A stretch of 64,000 nt of DNA from Mycolicibacterium neoaurum VKM Ac-1815D (GCF_000317305.3 NC_023036.2:1798001-1862000), one strand, 5' to 3'; positions 11,657 to 21,596 are shown, counted from the first letter of the stretch. Notes: a model not told the origin generated them from the sequence alone. Numbers and translations: made by a program.

Positions 11657-11953
11657 TCAGAAGTCGTGGCGGTACGCGCGCAGCGACACCCGGCCGTCGA
11701 CGGCCAGCACACCCTCGGCGCGAAGCCGCTCCAGCTGCCGGGTCGCCAGATGCGGCGCCGGTCGTCCCGAGGCCGGAACAACCCGGTGCCAGGGCAGATC
11801 CGAAGAATCGGTGCGCATGATCCAGCCGACGATCCGCGGGCTGGACAACCCGGCCTCGGCGGCGATGTCACCGTAGGTACTGACGCGACCCGCCGGGATC
11901 CGGTCCACCAGTGCGCGCACCGCCTCGACCTGCTCCTCGGTGACCGCGGCCAT
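11657..11953 (-). CDS. Alkyltransferase-like (ATL) DNA-binding protein (Rv3204-like)
   Basis: A 98-aa protein equal to the DNA-binding half of O6-methylguanine methyltransferases. The active-site PCHR is replaced by PWHRVV (near residue 53), so it cannot accept an alkyl group. Known ATL proteins bind O6-alkylguanine and hand the lesion to nucleotide excision repair. The recognition helix region (GDIAAEAGLSSPRIVGWIM) is present. It lies one base downstream of lipV in the same operon. Confidence 0.9.
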   Translation of the reverse strand: MAAVTEEQVEAVRALVDRIPAGRVSTYGDIAAEAGLSSPRIVGWIMRTDSSDLPWHRVVPASGRPAPHLATRQLERLRAEGVLAVDGRVSLRAYRHDF

Positions 11954-11954
11954 C

Positions 11955-12746
11955 TCAGCCCAGGTGACCGCGGATGACGGCCGCCGTCTCGGCGGGTAAC
12001 GCCTGGGCCACCATGTGATCGCAATCCAGTTCGGTCAGGGTGAATTCCTCGCCGACGGCGTCGCGCAGGGTGGCGATCAGTTCGTCGGTCGCATACGGCG
12101 GCGTGGTGCGGGTGGCGCGGATCAGCGTCGTCGGAGTTCCGCTGCGGGGCAACGGCACCGGCCGGGTCAACTCGCTCCAGTAGGACATCGTCGCGGGCAC
12201 GCTGATCCGCCAACCGAGGCGACCATTGGGCAGGGTGATCAGATGCTCGTCGAGTTCGCCCTCCAGCACCGCCGGATCGCGCTCGGCGACCTCGCGCCAC
12301 GATCCGGCGAGCTTGTCGGCGCGCGCCTGCTCACGGTCGGGATAATCGGGGGAGGAGAACATGGCATCGGCGATCTCGGCCATCCAGCCGCCGTCCAGCG
12401 CGACGGCCGGGTCCAACAGCACCAGTCCCCGCACCAGTTCCGGGCGTGCCGCGGCGAGTGCCAGTGCCACCGCTCCGCCGAACGAATGCCCCACCACCAG
12501 GACCGGGCCGCCACCCTCGGCGTCCAGCAGCGCCGCCAGTGCCGCGACATTGGCCTCGATGGTCCACGGTGCGGCGTACTCGGAGCGGCCGTGCCCGATC
12601 AGATCCGGTGCCAACACGGTGAACTCGGCAAGATGGGAGTCGGCGATCTCCTCGTAGCGACGGCCGTGGCCGGTCAGGCCGTGGATGGCCAGGATCTGTG
12701 CCGGACCCGACGGTCCGAAGCGGTAGCTGTGCAGGGCTGCGGTCAC
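11955..12746 (-). CDS. lipV: Alpha/beta hydrolase LipV
   Basis: A 263-aa alpha/beta hydrolase. The oxyanion-hole motif HGLTGHG is near residue 25, the nucleophile elbow GHSFGG near 87-92, the candidate catalytic Asp in LLDPAV and His in DCDHMV near 240. It is probably an esterase or lipase. The GTG at 12746 is preferred; an in-frame start at 12776 would add ten unlikely residues. It is divergent from adnA across a 59-base spacer. Confidence 0.88.
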   Translation of the reverse strand: MTAALHSYRFGPSGPAQILAIHGLTGHGRRYEEIADSHLAEFTVLAPDLIGHGRSEYAAPWTIEANVAALAALLDAEGGGPVLVVGHSFGGAVALALAAARPELVRGLVLLDPAVALDGGWMAEIADAMFSSPDYPDREQARADKLAGSWREVAERDPAVLEGELDEHLITLPNGRLGWRISVPATMSYWSELTRPVPLPRSGTPTTLIRATRTTPPYATDELIATLRDAVGEEFTLTELDCDHMVAQALPAETAAVIRGHLG

Positions 12747-12805
12747 GGTTCGATCGTAGGCCCACGTCAGAGCCACTTGTCGGACCCCCGTGCTGTGATG
12801 CAGTC

Positions 12806-15800
12806 ATGTCCGCACCACACACCGAGCTCACCCCGGAGGCCCTTGCCCGGCCCGGCAGGCGCGGTATGGTGCGCGTCCTCGGCGGCGCTGGAACCGGCAA
12901 GAGCCGCCTGCTTGTCGACACCGCGACCGCGCATATCACCGCCGGTGCCGATCCGGAATCGGTTCTGCTGCTGACCGGTTCGGCCAAGCTCGGTGCCACG
13001 GCCCGCGCCGCGGTCACCGCCGCGCTGCTGTCCGCCGGTGTGCGCGGTGTGGTCCGCGAACCGTTGGTGCGCACGGTACATTCCTATGCCTTCGCGGTGT
13101 TGCGGTTGGCCGCCCAGCGCACCGGTGGGCCGCCACCACGCCTCATCACCAGCGCCGAACAGGACGGCATCATCCGCGAACTGCTCGCCGGCGAGCTCGA
13201 GGATGGTGCGATGAACTGGCCGCCGGAGTTGCATCCCGCGCTGGCGACCGCCGGTTTTGCCACCGAACTGCGGGACCTGTTGGCGCGCTGTGCCGAACGC
13301 GGTGTCGACCCGCTGGCATTGCAACGGTTGGGCCGGCTCTCCGGTCGGCCCGAATGGATCGCGGCCGGCCGGTTCGCCGCTACCTACGAGCAGGTGATGC
13401 TGCTGCGCTCGGCGGTCGGGATGGCCGCCCCGCAGGCCACCGTGCCCGCACTGGGCGCAGCGGAATTGGTGGGCGCGGCCCTCGATGCCTTCGCCGTCGA
13501 TGCCGATCTGCTGGCCGCCGAACGTGCCAGGGTGCGGGTGCTGCTCGTCGATGATGCCCAGCAGTTGGATCCGCAGGCCGCCCTGCTGGTTCGGGTGCTG
13601 GCCGCCGGTGCCGATCTCACCGTGCTCGCCGGTGACCCGAACCAGGCCGTGTTCGGTTACCGCGGTGCCGACCCTGCGCTGTTGCGACTGGACACCCCGG
13701 TCGTCGAACTCACCGAGTCGCGCCGTTGCCCGTCCGCGGTGGCCGGGGCGATCACCGCTGTGGCGGCGCGGCTGCCGGGAGCGGACCGTCCGCGCGCGTT
13801 GACCGGCGCACCGGAACGCACCGGGTCGGTGACCGTCCGGATCGCCGCGTCGCCGCACGCCGAGGCCACTCTGATCGCCGACGCGCTGCGCCGCGCCCAT
13901 CTGGTCGACGGTGTGCCGTGGTCCCAGATGGCCGTCATCGTGCGCTCCGTGCCGCGGGTGGGCGCGGGTATCGGGCGCGCTCTGGTCTCCGCGGGTGTCC
14001 CGGTGGACCTACCGGCCGCCGACACCGGACTTGCCCAGCAGCCTGCGGTGCGGGCACTGCTGACTGTGCTGGAGGCCACCGCGGGCTCGCTCACCGGTTC
14101 GGCGGCACTGGAATTGGTGACCGGACCGGTCGGCCGGGTGGATCCGGTGTCACTGCGCCAACTGCGCCGCGCGTTGCGTCGCATCTCGGGCCACCAGCGC
14201 GAGTTCGGCGAGTTGCTGGTGGCCGCGCTGCACCGGATTCCGGAAGGTCTGCCCGCCGAACTGAGCCACAGCCTTGCCCGCGTGCAGTCGGTGTTGCGAG
14301 CCGCCCGCGGCAGTCATCGCGCCGGGATGGACCCACGGAACACGTTGTGGCAGGCGTGGAGTCGCAGTGGCCTGCAACGTCGCTGGGTCAGCATCGCCGA
14401 CCGTGGCGGTCCGGGTGCTGCCGTGGCCGAACGGGATCTGGCCGCGGTGACGGCGCTGTTCGACATCGCCGATCAGTACGTGTCTACCACCACCGGGGCC
14501 ACGCTGGCCGGTCTGGTCGCTCATGTCGGCACGCTGACATTGCCCACGGCAGCGGCGTCGACCGCCGGGACCGATGCGGTGACGGTGTGCACACCGCACG
14601 CTGCGTTGGACCGGGAGTGGGATGTCGTGGTGCTCGCCGGGGTGCAGGAAGGATTGTGGCCCAACACTGTTCCGCGCGGGGGCGTGCTCAGCACCGGTCG
14701 GCTGATCGATGTGCTCGACGGTGTCGCCGACACCGACGACTGCCCGACCGCCCGGTTGTCCGCCCGTGCCCCGCTGCTTGCCGAAGAGCGCCGACTGCTC
14801 ATCGCGGCGATGGGCCGTACCCGCGACCGATTGCTCGTGACGGCCGTCGACAGCGAGACCGGCGACGCCGCGATGCTGCCGTCGCCGTTCTGTACCGAAC
14901 TCGCCGCTCTGGTCACAGGGGAGCCGGGCGCCGTCATACCGCCCGCACCCATCCCGGCGCCCCGGGTGCTGACCCCTTCGGCGCTGGTCGGCCGCCTGCG
15001 GTCGGTGGTGTGCGCACCCGACGGCGAGGTCGACGAGGACACTCGGGTTTGTGCGGCAACGCAATTGGCTCGGCTGGCCGCAGCCGGGGTGGCCGGCGCC
15101 GATCCGGCCCAGTGGCACACTCGCACGGCCGCGTCGACCAGTGAGCCGCTGTGGTCGGACGAGGACCACGTCAGCACATTGTCACCGTCGACGCTGCAGA
15201 CCCTGGTGGATTGCCCGTTGCGCTGGCTGCTGGAGCGCCACGGCGGCTCCGACAGCCGCGATGTCCGCTCCGCGGTCGGCACGCTCGTGCATGCCCTGGT
15301 GGCCGATCCTGGCAAGACCGAGAACCAGCTGCTGGCCGAGCTGGAGAGCATCTGGTCGGCACTGCCGTATGAGTCGCAGTGGTACGCCGACAACGAGCTG
15401 GCCCGGCACGGCGCCATGCTGTCGACATTCGTGCAGTGGCGCGAGTTGACCCGACGGGACTACACCGAGGTCGGCACCGAGGTCGAGGTCGAGGGCATGG
15501 TGGCGCCCGGGGTTCGGGTGCGCGGCCGCATCGACCGGCTGGAACGCGATAACGCCGACCGGCTGGTGATCGTCGACGTCAAGACCGGCAAGAGTCCGGT
15601 GACCAAGGATGATGCGCAGCGGCATGCCCAGTTGGCGATGTACCAGCTGGCGGTTGCCCAGGGCGTGCTCGGTGACGGTGAGGAACCCGGTGGCGGGGTG
15701 CTCGTGTATCCGGCCAAGGCAAGTGCCGGTGGGGCCACCGAGCGGCACCAGGACGCCCTCACCCCGGCCGCGGCGCAGCAGTGGCGCGAGACCGTCACCG

Positions 15801-15907
15801 AGGCGGCCGCCGCAACGCAGGGGCCGGACTTCGTGGCCCGGGTCAACGATGGGTGCGCGCACTGCCCGGTACGGTCCATGTGCCCCGCACAGGAGAACCG
15901 CCCATGA
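12806..15907 (+). CDS. adnA: AdnA subunit of the AdnAB helicase-nuclease
   Basis: A 1033-aa UvrD-like motor fused to a RecB-family nuclease. Walker A GGAGTGKS is near residues 26-33, motif II reads VDDAQQLD (near 246; a degenerate DExQ), and motif III is GDPNQAVFGYRG. The C-terminal nuclease has DVKTGKS near 930, framed by four cysteines of an iron-sulfur site: one in DCPLRW near 803 and three in CAHCPVRSMC near 1020. AdnAB resects double-strand breaks in mycobacteria in place of RecBCD. Its ATGA stop overlaps the adnB start. Confidence 0.94.
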   Translation: MSAPHTELTPEALARPGRRGMVRVLGGAGTGKSRLLVDTATAHITAGADPESVLLLTGSAKLGATARAAVTAALLSAGVRGVVREPLVRTVHSYAFAVLRLAAQRTGGPPPRLITSAEQDGIIRELLAGELEDGAMNWPPELHPALATAGFATELRDLLARCAERGVDPLALQRLGRLSGRPEWIAAGRFAATYEQVMLLRSAVGMAAPQATVPALGAAELVGAALDAFAVDADLLAAERARVRVLLVDDAQQLDPQAALLVRVLAAGADLTVLAGDPNQAVFGYRGADPALLRLDTPVVELTESRRCPSAVAGAITAVAARLPGADRPRALTGAPERTGSVTVRIAASPHAEATLIADALRRAHLVDGVPWSQMAVIVRSVPRVGAGIGRALVSAGVPVDLPAADTGLAQQPAVRALLTVLEATAGSLTGSAALELVTGPVGRVDPVSLRQLRRALRRISGHQREFGELLVAALHRIPEGLPAELSHSLARVQSVLRAARGSHRAGMDPRNTLWQAWSRSGLQRRWVSIADRGGPGAAVAERDLAAVTALFDIADQYVSTTTGATLAGLVAHVGTLTLPTAAASTAGTDAVTVCTPHAALDREWDVVVLAGVQEGLWPNTVPRGGVLSTGRLIDVLDGVADTDDCPTARLSARAPLLAEERRLLIAAMGRTRDRLLVTAVDSETGDAAMLPSPFCTELAALVTGEPGAVIPPAPIPAPRVLTPSALVGRLRSVVCAPDGEVDEDTRVCAATQLARLAAAGVAGADPAQWHTRTAASTSEPLWSDEDHVSTLSPSTLQTLVDCPLRWLLERHGGSDSRDVRSAVGTLVHALVADPGKTENQLLAELESIWSALPYESQWYADNELARHGAMLSTFVQWRELTRRDYTEVGTEVEVEGMVAPGVRVRGRIDRLERDNADRLVIVDVKTGKSPVTKDDAQRHAQLAMYQLAVAQGVLGDGEEPGGGVLVYPAKASAGGATERHQDALTPAAAQQWRETVTEAAAATQGPDFVARVNDGCAHCPVRSMCPAQENRP

Positions 15908-18900
15908 CCGCGACCCCCACACCGCCACCGACGGCCCAGCACAGCCCCGCCGAATTGGCCGAGGCACTGGGACTGTTCACCCCGACCCCGGAGCAGACCG
16001 CCGTGATCGCCGCACCACCTGGCCCGGTGGTGGTCATCGCCGGGGCCGGTGCGGGTAAGACCGAGACGATGGCCGCGCGGGTGGTCTGGCTGGTCGCCAA
16101 CGGGTACGCACGACCCGACCAGGTGCTCGGTCTCACCTTCACCCGCAAGGCCGCCGGACAGCTGCTGCGGCGGGTCCGGACCCGGCTGGCCCGGTTGGCC
16201 GGCACCGGACTCGGCCGCGATGTCCGCACCGACGAGCCGCCCACCATCAGCACCTATCACGCCTTCGCGGGCAACCTGCTGCGCGAGCACGGACTGCTGC
16301 TCCCGATCGAGCCGGACACCCGGTTGATCGGCGAGACCGAGCTGTGGCAGTTGGCGTTTCGGGTGGTGTGTGAGCATCCCCGGGTGCTCGACACCGAGAA
16401 GACCCCGGCGGCGATCACCGCTCTGGTGCTGCGACTGTCCGGCGCGCTGTCCGAGCACCTGGTCGACACCGCGGCACTGCGCGATACGCACATCGAACTC
16501 GAACGACTGATCCACCATCTGCCCGCCGGCCCGAATCAGCGTGGCGGACCCGCTCAATGGCTACTGAAGCTGCTGGCCACCCAGACCGAACGCACCGATC
16601 TCATCGAGCTGATCGACGAGTTGCATCGGCGGATGCGCGCGGAGCGGGTCATGGACTTCGGCGCGCAGATGTCCGCCGCGGCCCGGTTGGCGGCCGCCGC
16701 CCCGCAGGTGGGAGCCGAACTGCGGCAACGCTATCGGGTGGTGCTGCTCGACGAGTACCAGGACACCGGCCACGCCCAGCGCATCGCGCTGTCGGCGCTG
16801 TTCGGCGGCGGTGTGGACGACGGTCTCGCGCTCACCGCGGTTGGCGATCCGATCCAATCGATCTACGGATGGCGCGGTGCGTCGGCGACGAACCTGCCCC
16901 GGTTCACCACCGACTTCCCGCACTCCGACGGAACGCCGGCGCCGACGCTGGAACTGCGCACCAGCTGGCGTAATCCCGCCGAGGCTCTGCACCTGGCCAA
17001 CGCGGTGTCCGAGCAGGCCCGGCGACGATCGGTCAGTGTGCGTGAGCTGCTGCCCCGGCCCGACGCCACTCCGGGGGAGGTACGCGCCGCACTGCTCGAT
17101 GACGTGGTGACCGAGCGGGACTGGGTCGCCGATCAGATCGCCGCCCGCTATCTGGCCGTCGAGACACCGCCCACGGCGGCGGTCCTGGTGCGTCGCAACG
17201 CCGATGCCGCGCCGATGGCCGAGGCGCTGACCGCCCGCGGCGTGCCGGTGGAAGTCGTCGGGCTCGCGGGACTGCTGTCCATACCGGAGGTCGCCGATGT
17301 CGTGGCGATGCTGCGGCTGGTGGTCGATCCCACCGGTGGTCCGGCAGCCATGCGGGTGCTCACCGGTCCGCGCTGGCGGCTCGGGGCGCGTGACATCACC
17401 GCACTGTGGCAGCGCGCCACCGAACTCGACGATCCGGCCCCCGGCGAGCACGGCACCGCGGCGCGGATCGTCGCGCAGGCCGCCCCCGACGCCGACACCG
17501 CCTGCCTGGCCGATGCCATCTGCGATCCCGGCCCCGAGGAACGGTATTCGGCGACCGGGTATGCGCGCCTCGTCGCGCTGGGGCGTGAGCTGACCGTTCT
17601 GCGTTCGCATCTGGGCTATCCGCTGCCGGATCTGGTCGCCGAGATCCGGCGTGTGCTCGGTGTCGACGCCGAGGCACGGGCCGCCCGTCCGGTGTCCGCG
17701 GGGTGGGGTGGCACCGAACACCTGGACGCGTTCGGTGATGTGGTGGCCGAGTTCGCCGAGCGCTCCGACGGCTCGCCGACGGGTCTGCTGGCCTATCTGG
17801 ACGTGGCCGCCGATGTCGAGAACGGCCTGGCGCCGGCCGAGGTGAGCGTCGCCGCCGACCGGGTCCAGATCCTCACCGTGCACGCTGCCAAGGGGCTGGA
17901 GTGGGAGATCGTCGCGGTGCCGCACCTGAGCGGACGGATCTTCCCGTCCACCGCGATGGCACGGACCTGGCTCTCCGATGCCGGCGAGTTGCCGCCGCTG
18001 CTGCGTGGCGACCGGGCCACGCTGTCCGAGCACGGCGTACCGGTGCTGGACACCAGCGACGTGAACGACCGTAAAGCGCTGTCCGACAAGATTGCTCAGC
18101 ACAAGGATGTCCTGGCCGTGCGGCGCGGTGACGAGGAGCGTCGACTGCTGTATGTGGCGTTGACCCGATCCGAGCACACCCTACTGTTGTCGGGGCATCA
18201 CTGGGGGCCCACCGAGTCCAAGCCTCGTGGCCCGTCGGAGTTCCTGGTCGAGCTCAAGGCGATCATCGAGACGTCGGGCTGCGGTGTCATCGACCGATGG
18301 GATCCAGAGCCCGCCGACGGTGAGCCGAACCCGTTGCGAGGCAGCACAGTCGAAGCGGTCTGGCCTGTCGAAGGGTCACGCGCGCATGATGTCGAGCGCG
18401 GCGCGGCGCTGGTCGAGCACGCAGCCGAACAGGCGCAATCCGGGATCGACCCCGAGGGTTGGGCGGCCGATGTGGACGCCCTGCTCGCCGAACGCGAACG
18501 GGCAGCTGCCGCGGCGCCGGTCGTGCTGCCCGGGCAGCTCTCGGTCAGCACCCTGGTCGATCTCGGCAAGGATCGCGCCGCCGCGCTGAGCAGGCTGCGG
18601 CGCAGGCTCCCGTCCCGTCCGGACCCACATGCGTTACTGGGTACCGCTTTTCACGAGTGGGTGCAGCGTTACTTCCATGCCGAGCGGTTGTTCGACCTCG
18701 ATGATCTGCCCGGCGCGGTCGACGGCGACGCGGGGCGCGCGCACGCCGAGGAGCGAGCCGAACTGCAGACCGCCTTCGCCTCGTCGCCATGGGCGGCGCG
18801 CACCCCACTCGATGTGGAGGTCCCCTTCGACATGCTCCTGGGCAGCGACGACACGGGCGAGCCGACGGTGGTGCGCGGCCGGATCGATGCCGTCTTCGCC

Positions 18901-19158
18901 GAATCCGACGGCGGCGTGATCGTGGTGGACTGGAAGACCGGCGACCCACCGTCGACGCCGGAGGCCCGCGAGCACGCCGCCGTGCAGCTCGCGGTGTACC
19001 GGTTGGCGTGGGCCGGGCTGCACGACTGCCCGGTCGACGCGGTGCGTGCGGCGTTCCACTACGTCCGCAGCGGGGTGACGGTCATTCCCGACGAACTACC
19101 CGACGCCGAGGACCTCGCGGCCCTGCTGGCCGACGCCAGGGCTCAGGAGTTGCGATAG
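15904..19158 (+). CDS. adnB: AdnB subunit of the AdnAB helicase-nuclease
   Basis: A 1084-aa partner of AdnA. Walker A GAGAGKTETM is near residues 47-56, motif Ia FTRKAA, motif II LLDEYQDTGH near 282, motif III GDPIQSIYGWRG, motif [13 protein letters not shown], motif VI ALTRSEH, and the C-terminal nuclease motif VVDWKTGD near 1008. Unlike AdnA it lacks the iron-sulfur cysteines. Work on M. smegmatis indicates that the AdnB ATPase is the main motor. Its last 16 bases overlap the end of the convergent DoxX-like gene. Confidence 0.95.
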   Translation: MTATPTPPPTAQHSPAELAEALGLFTPTPEQTAVIAAPPGPVVVIAGAGAGKTETMAARVVWLVANGYARPDQVLGLTFTRKAAGQLLRRVRTRLARLAGTGLGRDVRTDEPPTISTYHAFAGNLLREHGLLLPIEPDTRLIGETELWQLAFRVVCEHPRVLDTEKTPAAITALVLRLSGALSEHLVDTAALRDTHIELERLIHHLPAGPNQRGGPAQWLLKLLATQTERTDLIELIDELHRRMRAERVMDFGAQMSAAARLAAAAPQVGAELRQRYRVVLLDEYQDTGHAQRIALSALFGGGVDDGLALTAVGDPIQSIYGWRGASATNLPRFTTDFPHSDGTPAPTLELRTSWRNPAEALHLANAVSEQARRRSVSVRELLPRPDATPGEVRAALLDDVVTERDWVADQIAARYLAVETPPTAAVLVRRNADAAPMAEALTARGVPVEVVGLAGLLSIPEVADVVAMLRLVVDPTGGPAAMRVLTGPRWRLGARDITALWQRATELDDPAPGEHGTAARIVAQAAPDADTACLADAICDPGPEERYSATGYARLVALGRELTVLRSHLGYPLPDLVAEIRRVLGVDAEARAARPVSAGWGGTEHLDAFGDVVAEFAERSDGSPTGLLAYLDVAADVENGLAPAEVSVAADRVQILTVHAAKGLEWEIVAVPHLSGRIFPSTAMARTWLSDAGELPPLLRGDRATLSEHGVPVLDTSDVNDRKALSDKIAQHKDVLAVRRGDEERRLLYVALTRSEHTLLLSGHHWGPTESKPRGPSEFLVELKAIIETSGCGVIDRWDPEPADGEPNPLRGSTVEAVWPVEGSRAHDVERGAALVEHAAEQAQSGIDPEGWAADVDALLAERERAAAAAPVVLPGQLSVSTLVDLGKDRAAALSRLRRRLPSRPDPHALLGTAFHEWVQRYFHAERLFDLDDLPGAVDGDAGRAHAEERAELQTAFASSPWAARTPLDVEVPFDMLLGSDDTGEPTVVRGRIDAVFAESDGGVIVVDWKTGDPPSTPEAREHAAVQLAVYRLAWAGLHDCPVDAVRAAFHYVRSGVTVIPDELPDAEDLAALLADARAQELR

Positions 19159-19538
19159 ATCTTGTAGGCCTGGGTGATCATCGGGATCTGCAGCGGCAGG
19201 CGTGCCCACGCGCCGATCCGCATCGGCAACGGCTTTTCCTTCCACAACCGCACCATGTTGACGTTGGCCGGCAGTACCCCGAGGAACAGGGCGATGGCGC
19301 CCAGCGCGCCGAGCCTGCGGGTCTTCGGCGCGATCAACATGCCGCCGACCGCGGCCTCGGCGACTCCGGAGGCCAGGGTGTAGAACCGCGCCGAACCAGG
19401 CAGTTCGACGGGGACGATGGTGTCGAACGGTTTCGGCGCGGCGAAATGCAAGACCCCCATCCCGACGAGCCACACGCCCATCTTGGTGGCGCGCGATGCT
19501 GTTGCTTGCTGCTCAACTCCGGTTATGGGGGTCGTCAT
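19143..19538 (-). CDS. DoxX-like small integral membrane protein
   Basis: A 131-aa protein with four hydrophobic helices (about 19-34, 52-70, 76-96 and a last amphipathic one), typical of DoxX-like proteins. It contains GVWLVGMGVLHF and PKTRRLGALGAIALF. The function is unknown; relatives are linked to redox or thiol stress. The ATG at 19538 lies in a much longer open frame whose upstream part is antisense to the channel gene and not credible. It is divergent from the channel gene and overlaps adnB tail to tail. Confidence 0.82.
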   Translation of the reverse strand: MTTPITGVEQQATASRATKMGVWLVGMGVLHFAAPKPFDTIVPVELPGSARFYTLASGVAEAAVGGMLIAPKTRRLGALGAIALFLGVLPANVNMVRLWKEKPLPMRIGAWARLPLQIPMITQAYKIYRNS

Positions 19539-19580
19539 GGTTACATTGTGGCGTGCCCACCCCGTGCCGATCGGTGAATC

Positions 19581-20672
19581 GTGGCCAAAGGTAGATTGCG
19601 CCGGCGCTTGGCGGCGGTCAACCAGGACCTGACTTCGCGACATGACGCCGACCTCGTCGACGTCCTGAGCATTCCGGAGAGGTTCGTCAGCCCCTGGCGG
19701 CGGATCTTCACGCGCGTGCTGCTGGCACTGGGCGCCTTGTTCGCCGCGGTGCTCATCGTCTACGTCGACCGCCACGGCTACCGCGATATCGAGTCCGCCC
19801 CCGATGCGAACGACCCGCTGTCGTTCCTCGACTGTCTGTACTACGCGACGGTCTCGCTGTCGACCACCGGCTACGGCGATATCACGCCCGTCACCCCGTC
19901 CGCCCGGCTGATCAACGTCCTGGTGATCACGCCGCTGCGGGTGGCCTTCCTGATCGTGCTGATCGGAACGACGGTGGAAACCCTGACCAATCAGTCGCGC
20001 CAGGCGTTGAAGATCCAGCGATGGAGGAGAAGCGTGCGTAACCACACCGTCGTCGTCGGATATGGGACCAAGGGCCGCACCGCGGTGGCCGCCATGATCG
20101 GTGATGACGTCGCCCCCGCCGACATCGTCGTCGTCGAGCAGGACCCCGTGGCGCTGGAAAAGGCCAAGAATGCCGGGCTGGTCACCGTCCGTGGCAATGC
20201 CCAGGACTCCGAGGTACTGCGGCTCGCCAGCGTTCAGCACGCGAAGTCGATCATCGTCGCCGCCAACCGTGACGACACCGCCGTACTGGTGACGCTCACC
20301 GCGCGCGAACTGAACCCGACCGCCACCATCATCGCCGCGGTCCGCGAGGCCGAAAACCAGCACCTGCTCAAGCAGTCCGGCGCAAACAGCACCGTCGTCA
20401 CCTCCGAGACGGCGGGCCGGCTGCTAGGCCTGGCCACCCAGACCCCCAGCGTGGTGGAGATGATCGAGGACCTGCTGACCCCCGATGCCGGCTTCGCGAT
20501 CGCCGAGCGTCAGGTCGAGCCCAAGGAGGCCGGCGGCTCGCCGCGCCATCTCACCGACATCGTGCTCGGAGTGGTGCGCGGCGGTGATCTGTTGCGTGTC
20601 GACGACGAGCGCGTCGATGCGCTGGAACTGAGCGACCGACTGCTCTACGTCCGCTCGAACGAGGAACGGTAA
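19581..20672 (+). CDS. Potassium channel with TrkA-N (RCK) domain (Rv3200c-like)
   Basis: A 363-aa two-helix K+ channel. Helix 1 is VLLALGALFAAVLIVYV (about 46-62), the pore loop carries the K+ selectivity filter STTGYGD near residue 96, and helix 2 is VLVITPLRVAFLIVLIG. A cytoplasmic Rossmann RCK domain follows (VVVGYGTKGRTAV near 154) with a C-terminal TrkA-C-like part. It resembles MthK-type ligand-gated channels. The GTG start is at 19581. nudC begins at the base after its stop, so the two are likely coupled. Confidence 0.92.
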   Translation: MAKGRLRRRLAAVNQDLTSRHDADLVDVLSIPERFVSPWRRIFTRVLLALGALFAAVLIVYVDRHGYRDIESAPDANDPLSFLDCLYYATVSLSTTGYGDITPVTPSARLINVLVITPLRVAFLIVLIGTTVETLTNQSRQALKIQRWRRSVRNHTVVVGYGTKGRTAVAAMIGDDVAPADIVVVEQDPVALEKAKNAGLVTVRGNAQDSEVLRLASVQHAKSIIVAANRDDTAVLVTLTARELNPTATIIAAVREAENQHLLKQSGANSTVVTSETAGRLLGLATQTPSVVEMIEDLLTPDAGFAIAERQVEPKEAGGSPRHLTDIVLGVVRGGDLLRVDDERVDALELSDRLLYVRSNEER

Positions 20673-21596
20673 GTGAATTTCAGCCTGCGCAATGTCCCGC
20701 TGCTGTCCCGTGTCGGCGCCGACCGCGCCGACACCCTGCGCACCGATGTCGACGCCGCTATCGCGGGCTGGCCGGATGCCCGGATACTTCGGGTGGACCA
20801 CCGCAATCAGGTGCTCATCGCCGGCGGCAGCGTCGTGCTGGGCAGCGCGACGAGCCTCGGCGACGCCCCGCCCGAGCAGGCGGTGTTCCTCGGTCGTCTC
20901 GCCGACGGCCGGCATGTCTGGGCCATTCGTGCCGCGCTGGAAGCCCCCGAGGATCCGTCGCTGCAGGCCGAGGTGCTCGATCTGCGCCGCGCCGGACCGG
21001 TGTTCGACGATGCCAGCGCGCAGTTGGTGTCGACCGCCACCGCGCTGCTGAACTGGCACGACCACTCTCGGTTCAGCCCGGTCGACGGCGCCCCGACCAA
21101 GCCGATCAAGGCGGGCTGGTCGCGGATCAATCCGGCCACCGGTCACGAGGAGTTTCCACGCATCGACCCGGCCGTGATCTGCCTGGTGCATGACGGTCAC
21201 GACCGCGCCGTCCTTGCCCGCCAGGGGGTCTGGCCGGAGCGGATGTTCTCGATCCTGGCGGGGTTCGTGGAGGCCGGTGAGTCCTTCGAGACCTGTGTGG
21301 TGCGCGAGATCGCCGAGGAGATCGGCCTCACCGTCACCGATGTCCAGTACCTGGGCAGCCAGCCGTGGCCGTTCCCGCGTTCGCTGATGGTCGGTTTCCA
21401 CGCGCTCGGCGATCCCGAGCAGCCGTTCGCCTTCAACGACGGCGAGATCGCCGAGGCCGACTGGTTCACCAGGGCGGAGATCCGCGACGCGCTGGAGAAC
21501 GGGGACTGGAGCAGGACGTCGCCGTCGCGCGTGCTGCTGCCCGGATCCATCTCGATCGCGCGCGAGATCATCGAGTCCTGGGCCTACGCCGTCTGA
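20673..21596 (+). CDS. nudC: NADH/NAD+ pyrophosphatase NudC
   Basis: A 307-aa Nudix hydrolase. The Nudix box GFVEAGESFETCVVREIAEE is near residue 194 and the NADH-pyrophosphatase signature SQPWPFPRS near 229. It hydrolyses NAD(H) and related dinucleotides; family members also remove NAD caps from RNA. The four zinc cysteines of E. coli NudC are missing in the segment around residues 125-165. The intact Pro in SQPWPFP suggests an active enzyme. The GTG start directly follows the channel stop codon. Confidence 0.94.
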   Translation: MNFSLRNVPLLSRVGADRADTLRTDVDAAIAGWPDARILRVDHRNQVLIAGGSVVLGSATSLGDAPPEQAVFLGRLADGRHVWAIRAALEAPEDPSLQAEVLDLRRAGPVFDDASAQLVSTATALLNWHDHSRFSPVDGAPTKPIKAGWSRINPATGHEEFPRIDPAVICLVHDGHDRAVLARQGVWPERMFSILAGFVEAGESFETCVVREIAEEIGLTVTDVQYLGSQPWPFPRSLMVGFHALGDPEQPFAFNDGEIAEADWFTRAEIRDALENGDWSRTSPSRVLLPGSISIAREIIESWAYAV

